The notes under the pieces: generated by a model | What the model was told of the DNA's origin: nothing | Databases searched by the model: none | The model's input: the letters and a program-made list of their open reading frames with translations, nothing else | Program-made: the position numbers and the translations under genes | Part shown: one piece after another, positions 17,808-25,296 of the stretch | Layout: the number at the start of each line of letters is the position of its first letter | Position numbering within the stretch: position 1 is the stretch's first letter | DNA from: JBBQFC01 sp038321615 | GTDB taxonomy: Bacteria > Bacteroidota > Bacteroidia > Flavobacteriales_D > Cryomorphaceae | Assembly (NCBI GenBank): GCA_038321615.1 | Contig: JBBQFC010000011.1 | Location: 6,847 to 70,846, forward strand | DNA: 64,000 nt | Reading direction: 5' to 3'

Positions 17808-18773
17808 ATGGATATTGATATAATTCTCGAAAACCTGAGTAATCCCGCATTGCTCTTTTTTGTTCTGGGCCTTTTAGCGGTAGGCCTGAAAAGCGATTTG
17901 GAAATACCGCCTACTTCATCGCGATTTATCTCCATTTATTTACTGTTCGCCATTGGTTTCAAGGGCGGACAGGAATTGGCACATAGCCATCTTTCAATCG
18001 ATATTTTCGCTCAAATAGGATTCGGAATTCTCTTAGCTGTGGTGGTGCCAATTGGTCTGTTCTTTATTCTCCGGCTGAAGCTCAATGTTTGGGATTCGGG
18101 TGCAGTAGCGGCAGCTTATGGTTCAATTTCTGCCGTTACTTTTCTCACCGCCGTATCCTTTTTGGAAATTCAGGGGGTAACATTTGGCGGGCATATGGTG
18201 GCTATGATGGCACTCATGGAAGCTCCTGCCATTGTGGTTGGAATCATGCTTATTCACTTCTTTGACAAGGAAGGACAAACCGGCTCCAGCCTTTCGAAAG
18301 TCGTCAAACATGCATTTACTAACGGAAGTGTGCTGCTTATTTTGGGGAGTTTGGTCATCGGATTTCTGGCAAGTGAGAAACAGGCCAGGGGTATTGAGCC
18401 CTTTACTACGGATATTTTTAAAGGTTTTCTGGCCATTTTCCTGTTGGATATGGGGATTATCAGTGGTCGAAAACTCAAAGGTTTTTTGCAGAACAGCCGA
18501 TTTGTGCTCATTTTCGCCATGGTGGTGCCCTTGGTTATAGGTTCGGCGGTGGCTATTCTCACTAAGTGGGTTTCTCCCGATCCCGGCGACCGATTTCTGT
18601 TTGCCGTTTTAGCCGCCAGCGCTTCCTACATTGCCGTGCCCGCAACAATGAAAGTGGCCGAGCCGCGAGCCAATCCCGGAATCTATTTGCCCATGGCTCT
18701 GGCGGTAACCTTTCCGGTAAACATCACTTTGGGCATACCAATCTATTTCGAATTGGTTCGTATTTTTTCGTGA
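17808..18773 (+). CDS. sbtA: sodium-dependent bicarbonate transporter, SbtA family
   Basis: The 321-residue membrane protein has about ten hydrophobic segments. It starts with the family signature NPALLFFVLGLLAVGLKSDL and LLFAIGFKGGQELA. The second half repeats the pattern (IFLLDMGIISGRKLK) and ends in AEPRANPGIYLPMALAVTFP, also typical. Characterised SbtA proteins import bicarbonate with sodium across the inner membrane. No SbtB-like PII protein gene follows, unlike many cyanobacteria. The divergent LysR gene is its likely regulator. In a heterotroph the bicarbonate probably feeds carboxylases such as PEP carboxylase, whose gene lies about 7 kb away. Confidence 0.88.
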   Translation: MDIDIILENLSNPALLFFVLGLLAVGLKSDLEIPPTSSRFISIYLLFAIGFKGGQELAHSHLSIDIFAQIGFGILLAVVVPIGLFFILRLKLNVWDSGAVAAAYGSISAVTFLTAVSFLEIQGVTFGGHMVAMMALMEAPAIVVGIMLIHFFDKEGQTGSSLSKVVKHAFTNGSVLLILGSLVIGFLASEKQARGIEPFTTDIFKGFLAIFLLDMGIISGRKLKGFLQNSRFVLIFAMVVPLVIGSAVAILTKWVSPDPGDRFLFAVLAASASYIAVPATMKVAEPRANPGIYLPMALAVTFPVNITLGIPIYFELVRIFS

Positions 18774-18825
18774 TGGTTTGTGAAGTTGGAGACTTCCACC
18801 TTTCTTTTCTCCCTACCTTAGCGGC

Positions 18826-19749
18826 ATGCCTATACAAATTGATCGAAACAGGTATCAAAATCTGACGCATCTCGAATTTCTCGCCAAGCAGGTGGTGGAA
18901 GGTTTTATAACCGGGATGCACAAAAGTCCCTTTCACGGCTTTTCCGTTGAGTTTGCCGAGCATCGGCTTTACAACACCGGCGAAAGCACTCGCCACCTCG
19001 ACTGGAAGCTGCTCGCCCGTACCGATAAACTCTTCGTAAAGCGATACGAAGAAGAAACCAATTTGCGCTGTCGAATCCTTTTGGATGTAAGTTCTTCGAT
19101 GCGCTACCCGGAGGTAACTGGCGATGATAAGCACAACAAACTAACTTTTGCCGTTTATGCCGCCGCCGCCCTTACGGAAATGATGCGCATGCAGCGCGAC
19201 GCTGTGGGACTGACCACTTTTGCCGATGGAGTCAATTTTCATTCCATTGCCAAAAGCACCACGGCCCACCATAAGTACCTTTTTGGACACATGGAAGAAA
19301 TGCTCAACACGCCAGATCAAGCGCAGACTACGGCTGCTGTTCATGCCCTGCATCAAATCGCAGAGCGTTTGCACCGTCGGTCGTTGGTGGTTATTTTGAG
19401 CGATATGTTCGACAATTCCGATCGGCAAGACGAACTTTTTTCGGCACTTCAACACCTGAAATTTAATAAGCACGAAGTAATCCTTTTTCATATTTCGGAC
19501 AAACGTACCGAGCTCGATTTCAATTTCGAAAACCGGCCTTATACCTTTATTGATACCGAAACTGGGGAACAGGTGAAAGCTCACCCCAACGAAATTAAGG
19601 CGACCTATTTAGGCGCCATGCACGAGTTTATGGACAAGCTCAAATTGAAATGTGCTCAATATCAGATAGATTTCATCCCAGCCGATATTAGCGAAGGCTT
19701 CAACGAAGTGTTGATGCGCTACCTAATTAAACGGCAAAAGCTTTTTTGA
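18826..19749 (+). CDS. DUF58 domain protein with vWA-like fold
   Basis: The 307-residue cytoplasmic protein has the DUF58 core: YNTGESTRHLDWKLLARTDK, then KRYEEETNLRCRILLDVSSS with a MIDAS-like DxSxS metal site, and a later strand-helix region (RSLVVILSDMFDN). In Bacteroidota, DUF58 proteins are usually encoded with a MoxR-type AAA ATPase and BatA/BatB proteins. None of these is next to it here, so it appears to be isolated. Its function is unknown, perhaps assembly or stress-related. It begins 52 bases after sbtA on the same strand. Confidence 0.85.
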   Translation: MPIQIDRNRYQNLTHLEFLAKQVVEGFITGMHKSPFHGFSVEFAEHRLYNTGESTRHLDWKLLARTDKLFVKRYEEETNLRCRILLDVSSSMRYPEVTGDDKHNKLTFAVYAAAALTEMMRMQRDAVGLTTFADGVNFHSIAKSTTAHHKYLFGHMEEMLNTPDQAQTTAAVHALHQIAERLHRRSLVVILSDMFDNSDRQDELFSALQHLKFNKHEVILFHISDKRTELDFNFENRPYTFIDTETGEQVKAHPNEIKATYLGAMHEFMDKLKLKCAQYQIDFIPADISEGFNEVLMRYLIKRQKLF

Positions 19750-19760
19750 GTCCGATTAAC

Positions 19761-19790
19761 TTGCACCAATCGAAAATTGATTTACTTTTG
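19761..19790 (+). promoter_or_regulatory. promoter of tRNA-Asp: TTG, 19-base spacer, TACTTTTG
   Basis: TTG at 19761-19763, a spacer of exactly 19 bases and TACTTTTG at 19783-19790 match the Bacteroidota -33/-7 consensus in both parts. It lies 29 bases before the tRNA 5' end. This is the best promoter in the window. Confidence 0.75.
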
Positions 19791-19819
19791 CAACCGCTTC
19801 GACTGAGAAGCATATAGTC

Positions 19820-19893
19820 GGTCCGGTAGTTCAGTTGGTTAGAATGCCTGCCTGTCACGCAGGAGGTCGCGAGTTCGAGTCTCGTCCGGACCG
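19820..19893 (+). tRNA. tRNA-Asp (anticodon GTC)
   Basis: The 74-base cloverleaf is complete. The acceptor stem GGTCCGG pairs with CCGGACC and the discriminator base is G. The D-loop region is GTTCAGTTGGTTAGA, the anticodon arm is CCTGC with loop CTGTCAC and GCAGG, and the T-arm contains TTCGAGT. The anticodon GTC is at 19854-19856. CCA is not encoded and would be added by the cca product encoded in this window. Confidence 0.97.
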
Positions 19894-19894
19894 C

Positions 19895-19920
19895 AAAAAG
19901 CCCCAGATTGGGGCTTTTTT
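19895..19920 (+). terminator. intrinsic terminator after tRNA-Asp
   Basis: The stem AAAAAGCCCC, loop AGATT and GGGGCTTTTTT form a strong hairpin ending in a T-run, starting 1 base after the tRNA. Confidence 0.85.
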
Positions 19921-20170
19921 GTTTATATCTGTTTCTCACTGGTCGGCTTTCCGACAGTGCCGGAAATTTGAATCCTTCGAACAAACCCATCTCAAAGTAC
20001 TTCTGTGCTTATTAGTACGATCTGCTTAGGTTTCCAGCACTTAAGGCGCATAAATTCCTGAAATGCCGCTTAACGGCTTAGAAATTATGTCAAAATTCAG
20101 CTCAATTTTCCGCAGACTCGAGCATTCTGATCGCTGAGGTCTATCCGCAACCCTTTCAAATAATCTCCCA

Positions 20171-20632
20171 ACGAAAAACACAATTTTGGTAATAGTATAG
20201 ATTTTGCTGGCTTTGCCGCCCGTCAAAAGCCAAAGTGATACATCGCCTGAAAATCTAAATTTGGGTAAAGACTTGGCTATAGATGGGTATGACCCAGTGG
20301 CATATTTTACGCAAAGCAAAGGCGCGAAAGGTAAAAAGGAAATCCGCGCCCAACATGGGGGCGCCACCTATTATTTTTCTACCGGGAGCAGCCGGGAAAC
20401 GTTTAAAAAGAAGCCCGCCAAATACACCCCCGCTTATGGATGTTGGTGCCTATATGCAATTGGCGATAGCGGCGATAAGGTTTCGATCAACCCCGAGACA
20501 TTCAAGATTGTCGATGGCAAGCTCCTACTTTTTTACAATGCCTTTTTTACAAATACACTCGACAACTGGAACAAGGACGAAAAGCACTTGTATGAAAATG
20601 CCAATAAAAACTGGAATAAACTGAACAAATAA
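20171..20632 (+). pseudogene. exported YHS-domain protein with decayed start
   Basis: The body is a typical secreted YHS-domain protein: AIDGYDPVAYFTQSKGAKGK, YYFSTGSSRETFKKKPAKY, NPETFKIVDGKLLLFYNAF and a Trp/Lys-rich C-terminus. Only TTG at 20204 would open the clean frame, and that would remove most of the signal peptide. Read upstream in frame, ACG at 20171 followed by KNTILVIV, a TAG at 20198-20200, then ILLALPPVKSQ gives a perfect signal peptide if ACG were ATG and TAG were a sense codon. Two point mutations therefore seem to have broken the start. A Cys replaces the usual Gly in YGCWC. The 250 bases between the tRNA terminator and this gene hold nothing I can identify. Confidence 0.65.
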
Positions 20633-20641
20633 ATAAAGCCC

Positions 20642-20998
20642 ATGATAAGGCCTTCCATTGTTTCCGCTATCATTGCAGCACTCATCTTAATGCAATCACT
20701 CTTTTTCAAATTCACAGCTAGCCCCGAATCGGTAGCGCTGTTTACTGCGCTTGGAGTAGAGCCTTTCGGCCGGATCTCTACAGGGGTTTTGGAATTAATT
20801 GCCGCCGCACTCCTTATTGTCCCCGCCACGCGATTATATGGCGGAATATTGGGCGTCGGCCTTATGTTTGGCGCCACAGCATCACACATTTTTATAGTAG
20901 GGGTGGAGTCAAACGGCGATGAAGGCATCCTGTTTTTTTTAGCCTTTTTTGTATTGATTTTCAGCCTGTTGGCCCCTATTTCAAACGTCAAAAACTGA
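20642..20998 (+). CDS. DoxX-like four-helix membrane protein
   Basis: The small protein (118 residues) has four predicted membrane segments: VSAIIAALILMQSLFFKF, a second with the DoxX-like glycine/glutamate pattern (GRISTGVLELIAAALLIVPA), GGILGVGLMFGATASHIF and FFLAFFVLIFSLLAPI. This fits the DoxX/DoxD-like superfamily, whose role is poorly defined but sometimes linked to redox or respiratory functions. It begins 9 bases after the YHS pseudogene and was probably co-transcribed with it. Confidence 0.7.
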   Translation: MIRPSIVSAIIAALILMQSLFFKFTASPESVALFTALGVEPFGRISTGVLELIAAALLIVPATRLYGGILGVGLMFGATASHIFIVGVESNGDEGILFFLAFFVLIFSLLAPISNVKN

Positions 20999-21125
20999 TC
21001 AATCTCCGATCGCGAATCTTTCCAAAAGCCCTGGGTTAGTTACTTTTTTTTGTACTCAAATAAATTTGGTCGGATGTTTTACTTTTACACCAATACGCTC
21101 CGCTAAGAGACGGATATAACCCAGT

Positions 21126-21611
21126 ATGATATACGTACAATTGAATGAGCAGCTTATGGCGCTGCACACTTTGCTTGGGAAGCTAACGGACCATGCATAC
21201 GAAAATAAAATTTCGATGCTCGGCGATGTCAGCATTGGCCAGCACACCAGGCATATTATCGAATTGCTTCAATGCGCCCTGTCGGGCTACGACACCGGGC
21301 TGGTCGATTATCAAAATAGGCAGCGGAATTTGCGCTACGAAACCGATCGCTTGTTTGCCCAAGCGGAAATTGACGGAATGCTGCGTTTTACAGATCGCCC
21401 CGATCGTCAACTCGTTCTTTCGGACCATATGCTGAATGGCGACCGTGTGAGCACTACCTACTGCCGCGAAATTGTTTACAATACGGAGCATATCATTCAC
21501 CACTTAGCTTTAATAAAGGTGGCGCTGCGGGCTTTAAATTTGGACATTGTAGATGCTAACTTTGGAATGGCCTACGCCACCATTTCCTACCAAGCCCAAT
21601 GTGCACAGTAA
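21126..21611 (+). CDS. DinB-superfamily protein
   Basis: The 161-residue protein has the DinB four-helix pattern, with possible metal-binding histidines in IGQHTRHIIELLQCAL and in NTEHIIHHLALIKVAL. DinB-type proteins bind metal and often act as thiol-dependent transferases; no substrate can be read from the sequence. It is the first gene of a tight five-gene operon and overlaps the next gene by 13 bases. It is a different subfamily from the DUF1572 pseudogene near 6 kb. Confidence 0.75.
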   Translation: MIYVQLNEQLMALHTLLGKLTDHAYENKISMLGDVSIGQHTRHIIELLQCALSGYDTGLVDYQNRQRNLRYETDRLFAQAEIDGMLRFTDRPDRQLVLSDHMLNGDRVSTTYCREIVYNTEHIIHHLALIKVALRALNLDIVDANFGMAYATISYQAQCAQ

Positions 21612-22321
21612 TGTATCTTCCCGGGAAATCGGGAAGCACATTGATTTCAAATCGCGACGAAAGTCCAGAGCGCAAGCACGCGCGCAAGCCTGCATTAATC
21701 GCGCAAGCCCACTTATCTTTTCTTGCGCCCATCGATCCGGAAGGCGGCGGCACTTGGATAGCTGCCAATGAAATAGGGGAGGTTCTTATTCTACTCAATG
21801 GTGGTTTTGTTTTTCACCAACCGGGTTTGGGTGGATACCGCAAAAGCCGGGGACTCATCGTTACCGAAATGATTGGATCTGGTGTTCTTGAAAAACAATG
21901 GTCCGAAATTGAATTAGATCGTATCGAGCCTTTTACCCTTGTGATATTCTCGGGAGGCCAACTTCTACATGCCGTGTGGGATGGTTCAGAAAAACACATT
22001 TTCCAAAAGGATTCATCCCAAGGGCATATCTGGTCGTCGGCTACGCTTTATGAGCCCCAAGCCATAATCACTAAACAAAAGGTCTTCTTCGAAGCTTACG
22101 CAAAACATAGCGAGACAAAAGAATTGCTCAGTTATTTATCTGATTTCCGCGACTCAAAAGAAGGGTTTTTTATAGCGCGCCCTGGTATGGTCGATACTTT
22201 GAGCACAACCATTATCGATCTTCAAAAAACGGAAACGAGCATGGCATACCACGATTATCTGGATGGCTCTGAATCAAGGATTCAAATACCGATCGAGCGA
22301 AAAGTCTCGTCTCAATCATGA
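21599..22321 (+). CDS. NRDE/TANGO2-family protein
   Basis: The 240-residue protein starts MCTVMYLP with Cys at position 2, followed by the defining NRDE motif in STLISNRDESPERKHARKPA. A Gly/Trp-rich segment (EGGGTWIAANEIGEVLILLN) follows, as expected for the family (DUF833). The fold resembles Ntn hydrolases with the N-terminal Cys as possible nucleophile. Human TANGO2 has been linked to haem or lipid metabolism, but bacterial roles are unclear. It overlaps the DinB-like gene by 13 bases and the hydrolase gene by 4 bases (ATGA). Confidence 0.88.
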   Translation: MCTVMYLPGKSGSTLISNRDESPERKHARKPALIAQAHLSFLAPIDPEGGGTWIAANEIGEVLILLNGGFVFHQPGLGGYRKSRGLIVTEMIGSGVLEKQWSEIELDRIEPFTLVIFSGGQLLHAVWDGSEKHIFQKDSSQGHIWSSATLYEPQAIITKQKVFFEAYAKHSETKELLSYLSDFRDSKEGFFIARPGMVDTLSTTIIDLQKTETSMAYHDYLDGSESRIQIPIERKVSSQS

Positions 22322-23175
22322 AATTAAAAAGGTTCTTTCGGGTATCGCTCTTGATTTTAGCATCCTTGTTGGTGGTCATTTCCGTATTTGCTCAGTTTGG
22401 TATGAAAATGCGCAAGAGCGATAAAGAAGCACTGGAAACGTTCGGGATAGCGCATGTTCCGCTTGAATTTCGAACTGTCGGAACGGGCGATAATGTAGTG
22501 CACTACGCCGTAACCGGCAGCGATACCTTGCCAACCCTGCTATTTATCCACGGTTCGCCGGGGAGTTGGGATGCCTTTGAAGGCTATTTGCTCGATGCCG
22601 ACTTGCGAAAGAAATTCCGGATCATTTCGTTGGATCGACCTGGTTTTGGCTACAGCAATTTTGGCGAAGCCCGATCTCTCAGGGAGAATACGGCACTATG
22701 TTATCAGGTTTATCAGGCAGAATACATGGGCAAACCTATTCACATTATTGGCCACAGCATTGGCGGTCCGGTAGTTCTCGACTTAGCCCAGATACATCCC
22801 GAAGCTTTTGCTTCGATTAGCATTTTGGCGGGTAGCATCTCCGGGAAGTATGAAGCTCCCGAAAAATGGCGTTTGCCTTTTGTGGCTGTTCCGCTGCGTT
22901 TCTTAGTTCCCGGAGCACTTCGGGTGTCCAATGATGAAATCTGGATGTTCAAAAAGGAACTCGCAGGCCTAGATTCAGGATATGGAAATCTCCAAATGCC
23001 CGTTTATTTTATCCATGGCGATGCGGATCCACTAGTGCCTGTTGGCAACGCCTACTTCGGTATGGAGAAGCTCGAAGGAAGCAGTTTGGGACATATTGAA
23101 ATTATTGAAGGTGCCAATCACTTCATTCCTTGGGAGCATTTTGATTTGATAAAAAAGCATTTGCTTCAACTTTAA
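22318..23175 (+). CDS. membrane-anchored or exported alpha/beta hydrolase
   Basis: The 285-residue protein begins with a basic, hydrophobic segment (VSLLILASLLVVISVFAQ) that could be a signal peptide or anchor. The hydrolase fold then shows the oxyanion loop FIHGSPGSW, the nucleophile elbow GHSIGG, the acid in HGDADPLVP and the catalytic His in EGANHFIPWEH. The complete triad indicates an active esterase or related enzyme. The substrate is unknown. It is the third gene of the operon, coupled by an ATGA overlap to the NRDE gene and 7 bases before the ATP-grasp gene. Confidence 0.87.
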   Translation: MKLKRFFRVSLLILASLLVVISVFAQFGMKMRKSDKEALETFGIAHVPLEFRTVGTGDNVVHYAVTGSDTLPTLLFIHGSPGSWDAFEGYLLDADLRKKFRIISLDRPGFGYSNFGEARSLRENTALCYQVYQAEYMGKPIHIIGHSIGGPVVLDLAQIHPEAFASISILAGSISGKYEAPEKWRLPFVAVPLRFLVPGALRVSNDEIWMFKKELAGLDSGYGNLQMPVYFIHGDADPLVPVGNAYFGMEKLEGSSLGHIEIIEGANHFIPWEHFDLIKKHLLQL

Positions 23176-23182
23176 CTTTCCG

Positions 23183-24277
23183 ATGAATATTACCGCCACC
23201 CAAACTTACAGCTCCCCGATAATGCTTCCACCCTGGAAGCTTCGAGCTCGACAGCGGATTATAAAATGGCAGAGTTGGGAATACTGGCCCATTAACGTAG
23301 TGTATTTCTTGCCGGCACTCTACTTCCTTTGGTTATGTGCTCGTTACCGAACCTGGTTTTTCTTTTCTGCTTCTAATCCGGGTATCCCCACGGGCGGTAT
23401 GTTTTTCGAAGCGAAATGGGATATTTACCAGCGTATGCCAAAAAAGTGCTACCCAAAGTCGATTTACGTCGATACTGAGGAGCCGTATGAAGTCTTAAAA
23501 AGAAGAGTTGAATCTTCCGGCTTGACTTTTCCAATCATTGCAAAACCGAATCGGGGCGAGCGCGGCTGGGGTGTAAAAATACTTCGAAACTTCGGCGATT
23601 TAAGTGACTACCGGCGTCGGTATTCCATCGATTTTTTGCTTCAGGCATACGTTGATTATCCAATGGAGTGGAGCGTTTTTTACAAGCGAATGCCCAATGA
23701 GTCGAAAGGTAAAATCACTTCGCTCACCGAAAAAGTTCACTTGCAGGTATTGGGCGATGGTAATTCGACACTCGAACAATTGGTGCGATCGAGCCCGCGT
23801 GCCACCCTGCATTACGAGACCATTCGCAACAGCTTTGGATCAGCCTTTTTTGATGTGGTTCCTGCGGGCGAAAAGAAAATATTAGTGCCCTATGGAAATC
23901 ATTGCCGCGGGGCTCTTTTTTTAGATCGCAGCAACCAAATAGACCATTCGCTCTGCGAAGTTTTTGACCGAATTGCAATACAAATTGATGGGTTCTATTT
24001 TGGTCGTTTCGATCTTAAAGCCCAATCGCTGGAAGATTTGCGCGAAGGGAAGAATTTTTCGATTGTTGAGCTAAACGGAAGCGGCGCCGAACCGGCACAT
24101 ATTTACCAACCTGGCTTTTCATTCTGGAAGGGGCAGGCCACCATCATGCGTCATTTTAAGTGGATGAGCGAAATATCGGCTATCAACATGCGTCACGGCG
24201 CCGAATTAATGACTTGGAGCGATCTATGGTCGATGCGAGCGGCCCAAAAATCGTATCGCAAACGCGTAAAGGAATAA
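23183..24277 (+). CDS. membrane-associated ATP-grasp (D-Ala-D-Ala ligase-like) enzyme
   Basis: The 364-residue protein has a hydrophobic segment near residues 35 to 55 (INVVYFLPALYFLWLCARY), unusual for a soluble ligase. ATP-grasp features follow: a nucleotide-binding strand FPIIAKPNRGERGWGVKIL and a late metal-binding motif FGRFDLKA and VELNGSGAEPAHIY. ATP-grasp enzymes make amide or ester bonds through an acyl-phosphate. It does not look like a standard Ddl, so I do not name a product. It overlaps the next gene by one base (TAATG), which couples it to a LysE-type exporter. Confidence 0.72.
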   Translation: MNITATQTYSSPIMLPPWKLRARQRIIKWQSWEYWPINVVYFLPALYFLWLCARYRTWFFFSASNPGIPTGGMFFEAKWDIYQRMPKKCYPKSIYVDTEEPYEVLKRRVESSGLTFPIIAKPNRGERGWGVKILRNFGDLSDYRRRYSIDFLLQAYVDYPMEWSVFYKRMPNESKGKITSLTEKVHLQVLGDGNSTLEQLVRSSPRATLHYETIRNSFGSAFFDVVPAGEKKILVPYGNHCRGALFLDRSNQIDHSLCEVFDRIAIQIDGFYFGRFDLKAQSLEDLREGKNFSIVELNGSGAEPAHIYQPGFSFWKGQATIMRHFKWMSEISAINMRHGAELMTWSDLWSMRAAQKSYRKRVKE

Positions 24278-24864
24278 TGATTTGGTGGCCCTTTTTTATT
24301 GGCATCTCGAGTTATATCCCGATCGCTAATATCAATTTGGGTTTGCTTTACCTTTCGGCTGCTCGCAAACGGCAAAAAGCGTTTGCGCTTTGGGTGGTTG
24401 CGGTCTTATTCGAAGGCCTCTATTGCTTTGCTTCCCTTCGGCTCATTGGGCTTCTCGCCGATAATGTGCTGATATCGCAAGTATTGTCCTTTCTTATAAT
24501 TGTGGTGTTTATTGGATTAGGCATCTGGAATTTCGTACAATCGCCTGACGAGAATTTAAGGGCGGAGCACGCCATGACACGCAAAGCCTATTTCGCCGCC
24601 ATCGTTCATCCCCAACAAATTCCATTTTGGTTGATTTGGGGAGCCTACTTAAGTCCCAGGGGACTCCTGATTGATGATCCTGAAGCTATCCTAAACTTTG
24701 CACTTTGGAATAGTCTCGGCTCCGCAATTACCTTAGGTCTTTACTCCATTGCCGGCATTCGACTTAAAGATTGGGTGATGAAGCGACAAAAATTTCTAAG
24801 CAAGGTGGTGGGCACGCTGTGCTTTGGGTTTGCGCTATTGGAGATCTGGAGAATGGTGTGGTAA
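24277..24864 (+). CDS. LysE-family amino acid/metabolite exporter
   Basis: I start at ATG 24277, which overlaps the preceding stop as TAATG. The frame is open upstream to 24160, but that would only duplicate ATP-grasp coding sequence. The 195-residue protein has about six membrane segments. The LysE/RhtB-like start is MIWWPFFIGISSYIPIANIN, followed by hydrophobic helices and a mid-segment AIVHPQQIPFWLIWGAYLSP that matches the family pattern around the NPKxxxF-like position. LysE proteins export amino acids or small metabolites. As the last gene of the operon it may export the product of the ATP-grasp enzyme, which is inference. Confidence 0.75.
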   Translation: MIWWPFFIGISSYIPIANINLGLLYLSAARKRQKAFALWVVAVLFEGLYCFASLRLIGLLADNVLISQVLSFLIIVVFIGLGIWNFVQSPDENLRAEHAMTRKAYFAAIVHPQQIPFWLIWGAYLSPRGLLIDDPEAILNFALWNSLGSAITLGLYSIAGIRLKDWVMKRQKFLSKVVGTLCFGFALLEIWRMVW

Positions 24865-25269
24865 ATACTTCGAACGAACCACTCGGGCTGTATTTGAAAT
24901 CCGTTTCGCATAAAGCGCTCCGCAGCATTTGTAAAGCTCCGCTCCGCAGCATTTGCAATGCTGCGGCTACCTTCTCACTCGCTCGCTTCGCAGCATTTGC
25001 AATGCTGCGGCTATCTTGCGCTCCGCAGCATTTGTAATGCTGCGGAACTTTGTTTCACAATTTGAAATGTACTCACCGCGGCATTGCAAATGCAGCGGAA
25101 CATTACTTCATAATCACTAAAAGCGCTTCGCAGCATTTGCAATGCTGCGGCTATCTTCTCGCTCGCGGCACTCGTCCGCCTCATATCATAACGCTGCGGA
25201 ACTATCCATGCCCGAAGCCGAAATCCCCCCTTTTCCCGAAAGGGTCGAATCGTTCTTACCTTGAAACCG
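24865..25269. repeat. REP-like palindrome array between the LysE gene and ppc
   Basis: This non-coding stretch holds five clear copies of a 23-base palindrome, CCGCAGCATT, 3-base loop, AATGCTGCGG, or close variants: 24944-24966, 24988-25010, 25023-25045, 25076-25098 (opposite orientation, two changes) and 25128-25150. Degenerate or half copies are at 24920-24942 and 25188-25199. Copies in direct orientation are mostly followed by CTATCTT or CTACCTT. Each could form a hairpin. This is the arrangement of REP/BIME sequences mobilised by RAYT (Y1 transposase) proteins; none is encoded in the window. It may also act as a transcript end or stabiliser for the upstream operon. Confidence 0.85.
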
Positions 25270-25277
25270 TAGCTTTG
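25270..25277 (+). promoter_or_regulatory. -7 promoter element TAGCTTTG for ppc
   Basis: A full match to TAnnTTTG lies 19 bases before the ppc ATG. I see no good -33 element at the normal spacing. Confidence 0.4.
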
Positions 25278-25296
25278 TGTCGAATACCTTTAAACC

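Noticed and set aside
19727..20029. Open frames on both strands over the tRNA-Asp gene (19835-20029 plus, 19727-19990 minus)
   Set aside because: They translate the tRNA and its terminator; this kind of peptide is a well-known false gene call over tRNA-Asp genes.
5934..20200. Possible reassignment or readthrough of TAG, from the in-frame TAG codons at 5934 and 20198
   Set aside because: TAG ends several intact genes here, such as clpP, the YD-repeat gene and the LOG gene, so it works as a normal stop.
20041..20367. A 108-codon frame on the minus strand
   Set aside because: It overlaps the YHS gene antisense and has no family signal.
24160..24276. An N-terminal extension of the LysE-type protein
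   Set aside because: It is antiphase to the ATP-grasp coding sequence; ATG at 24277 overlaps the preceding stop and starts with the expected membrane helix.
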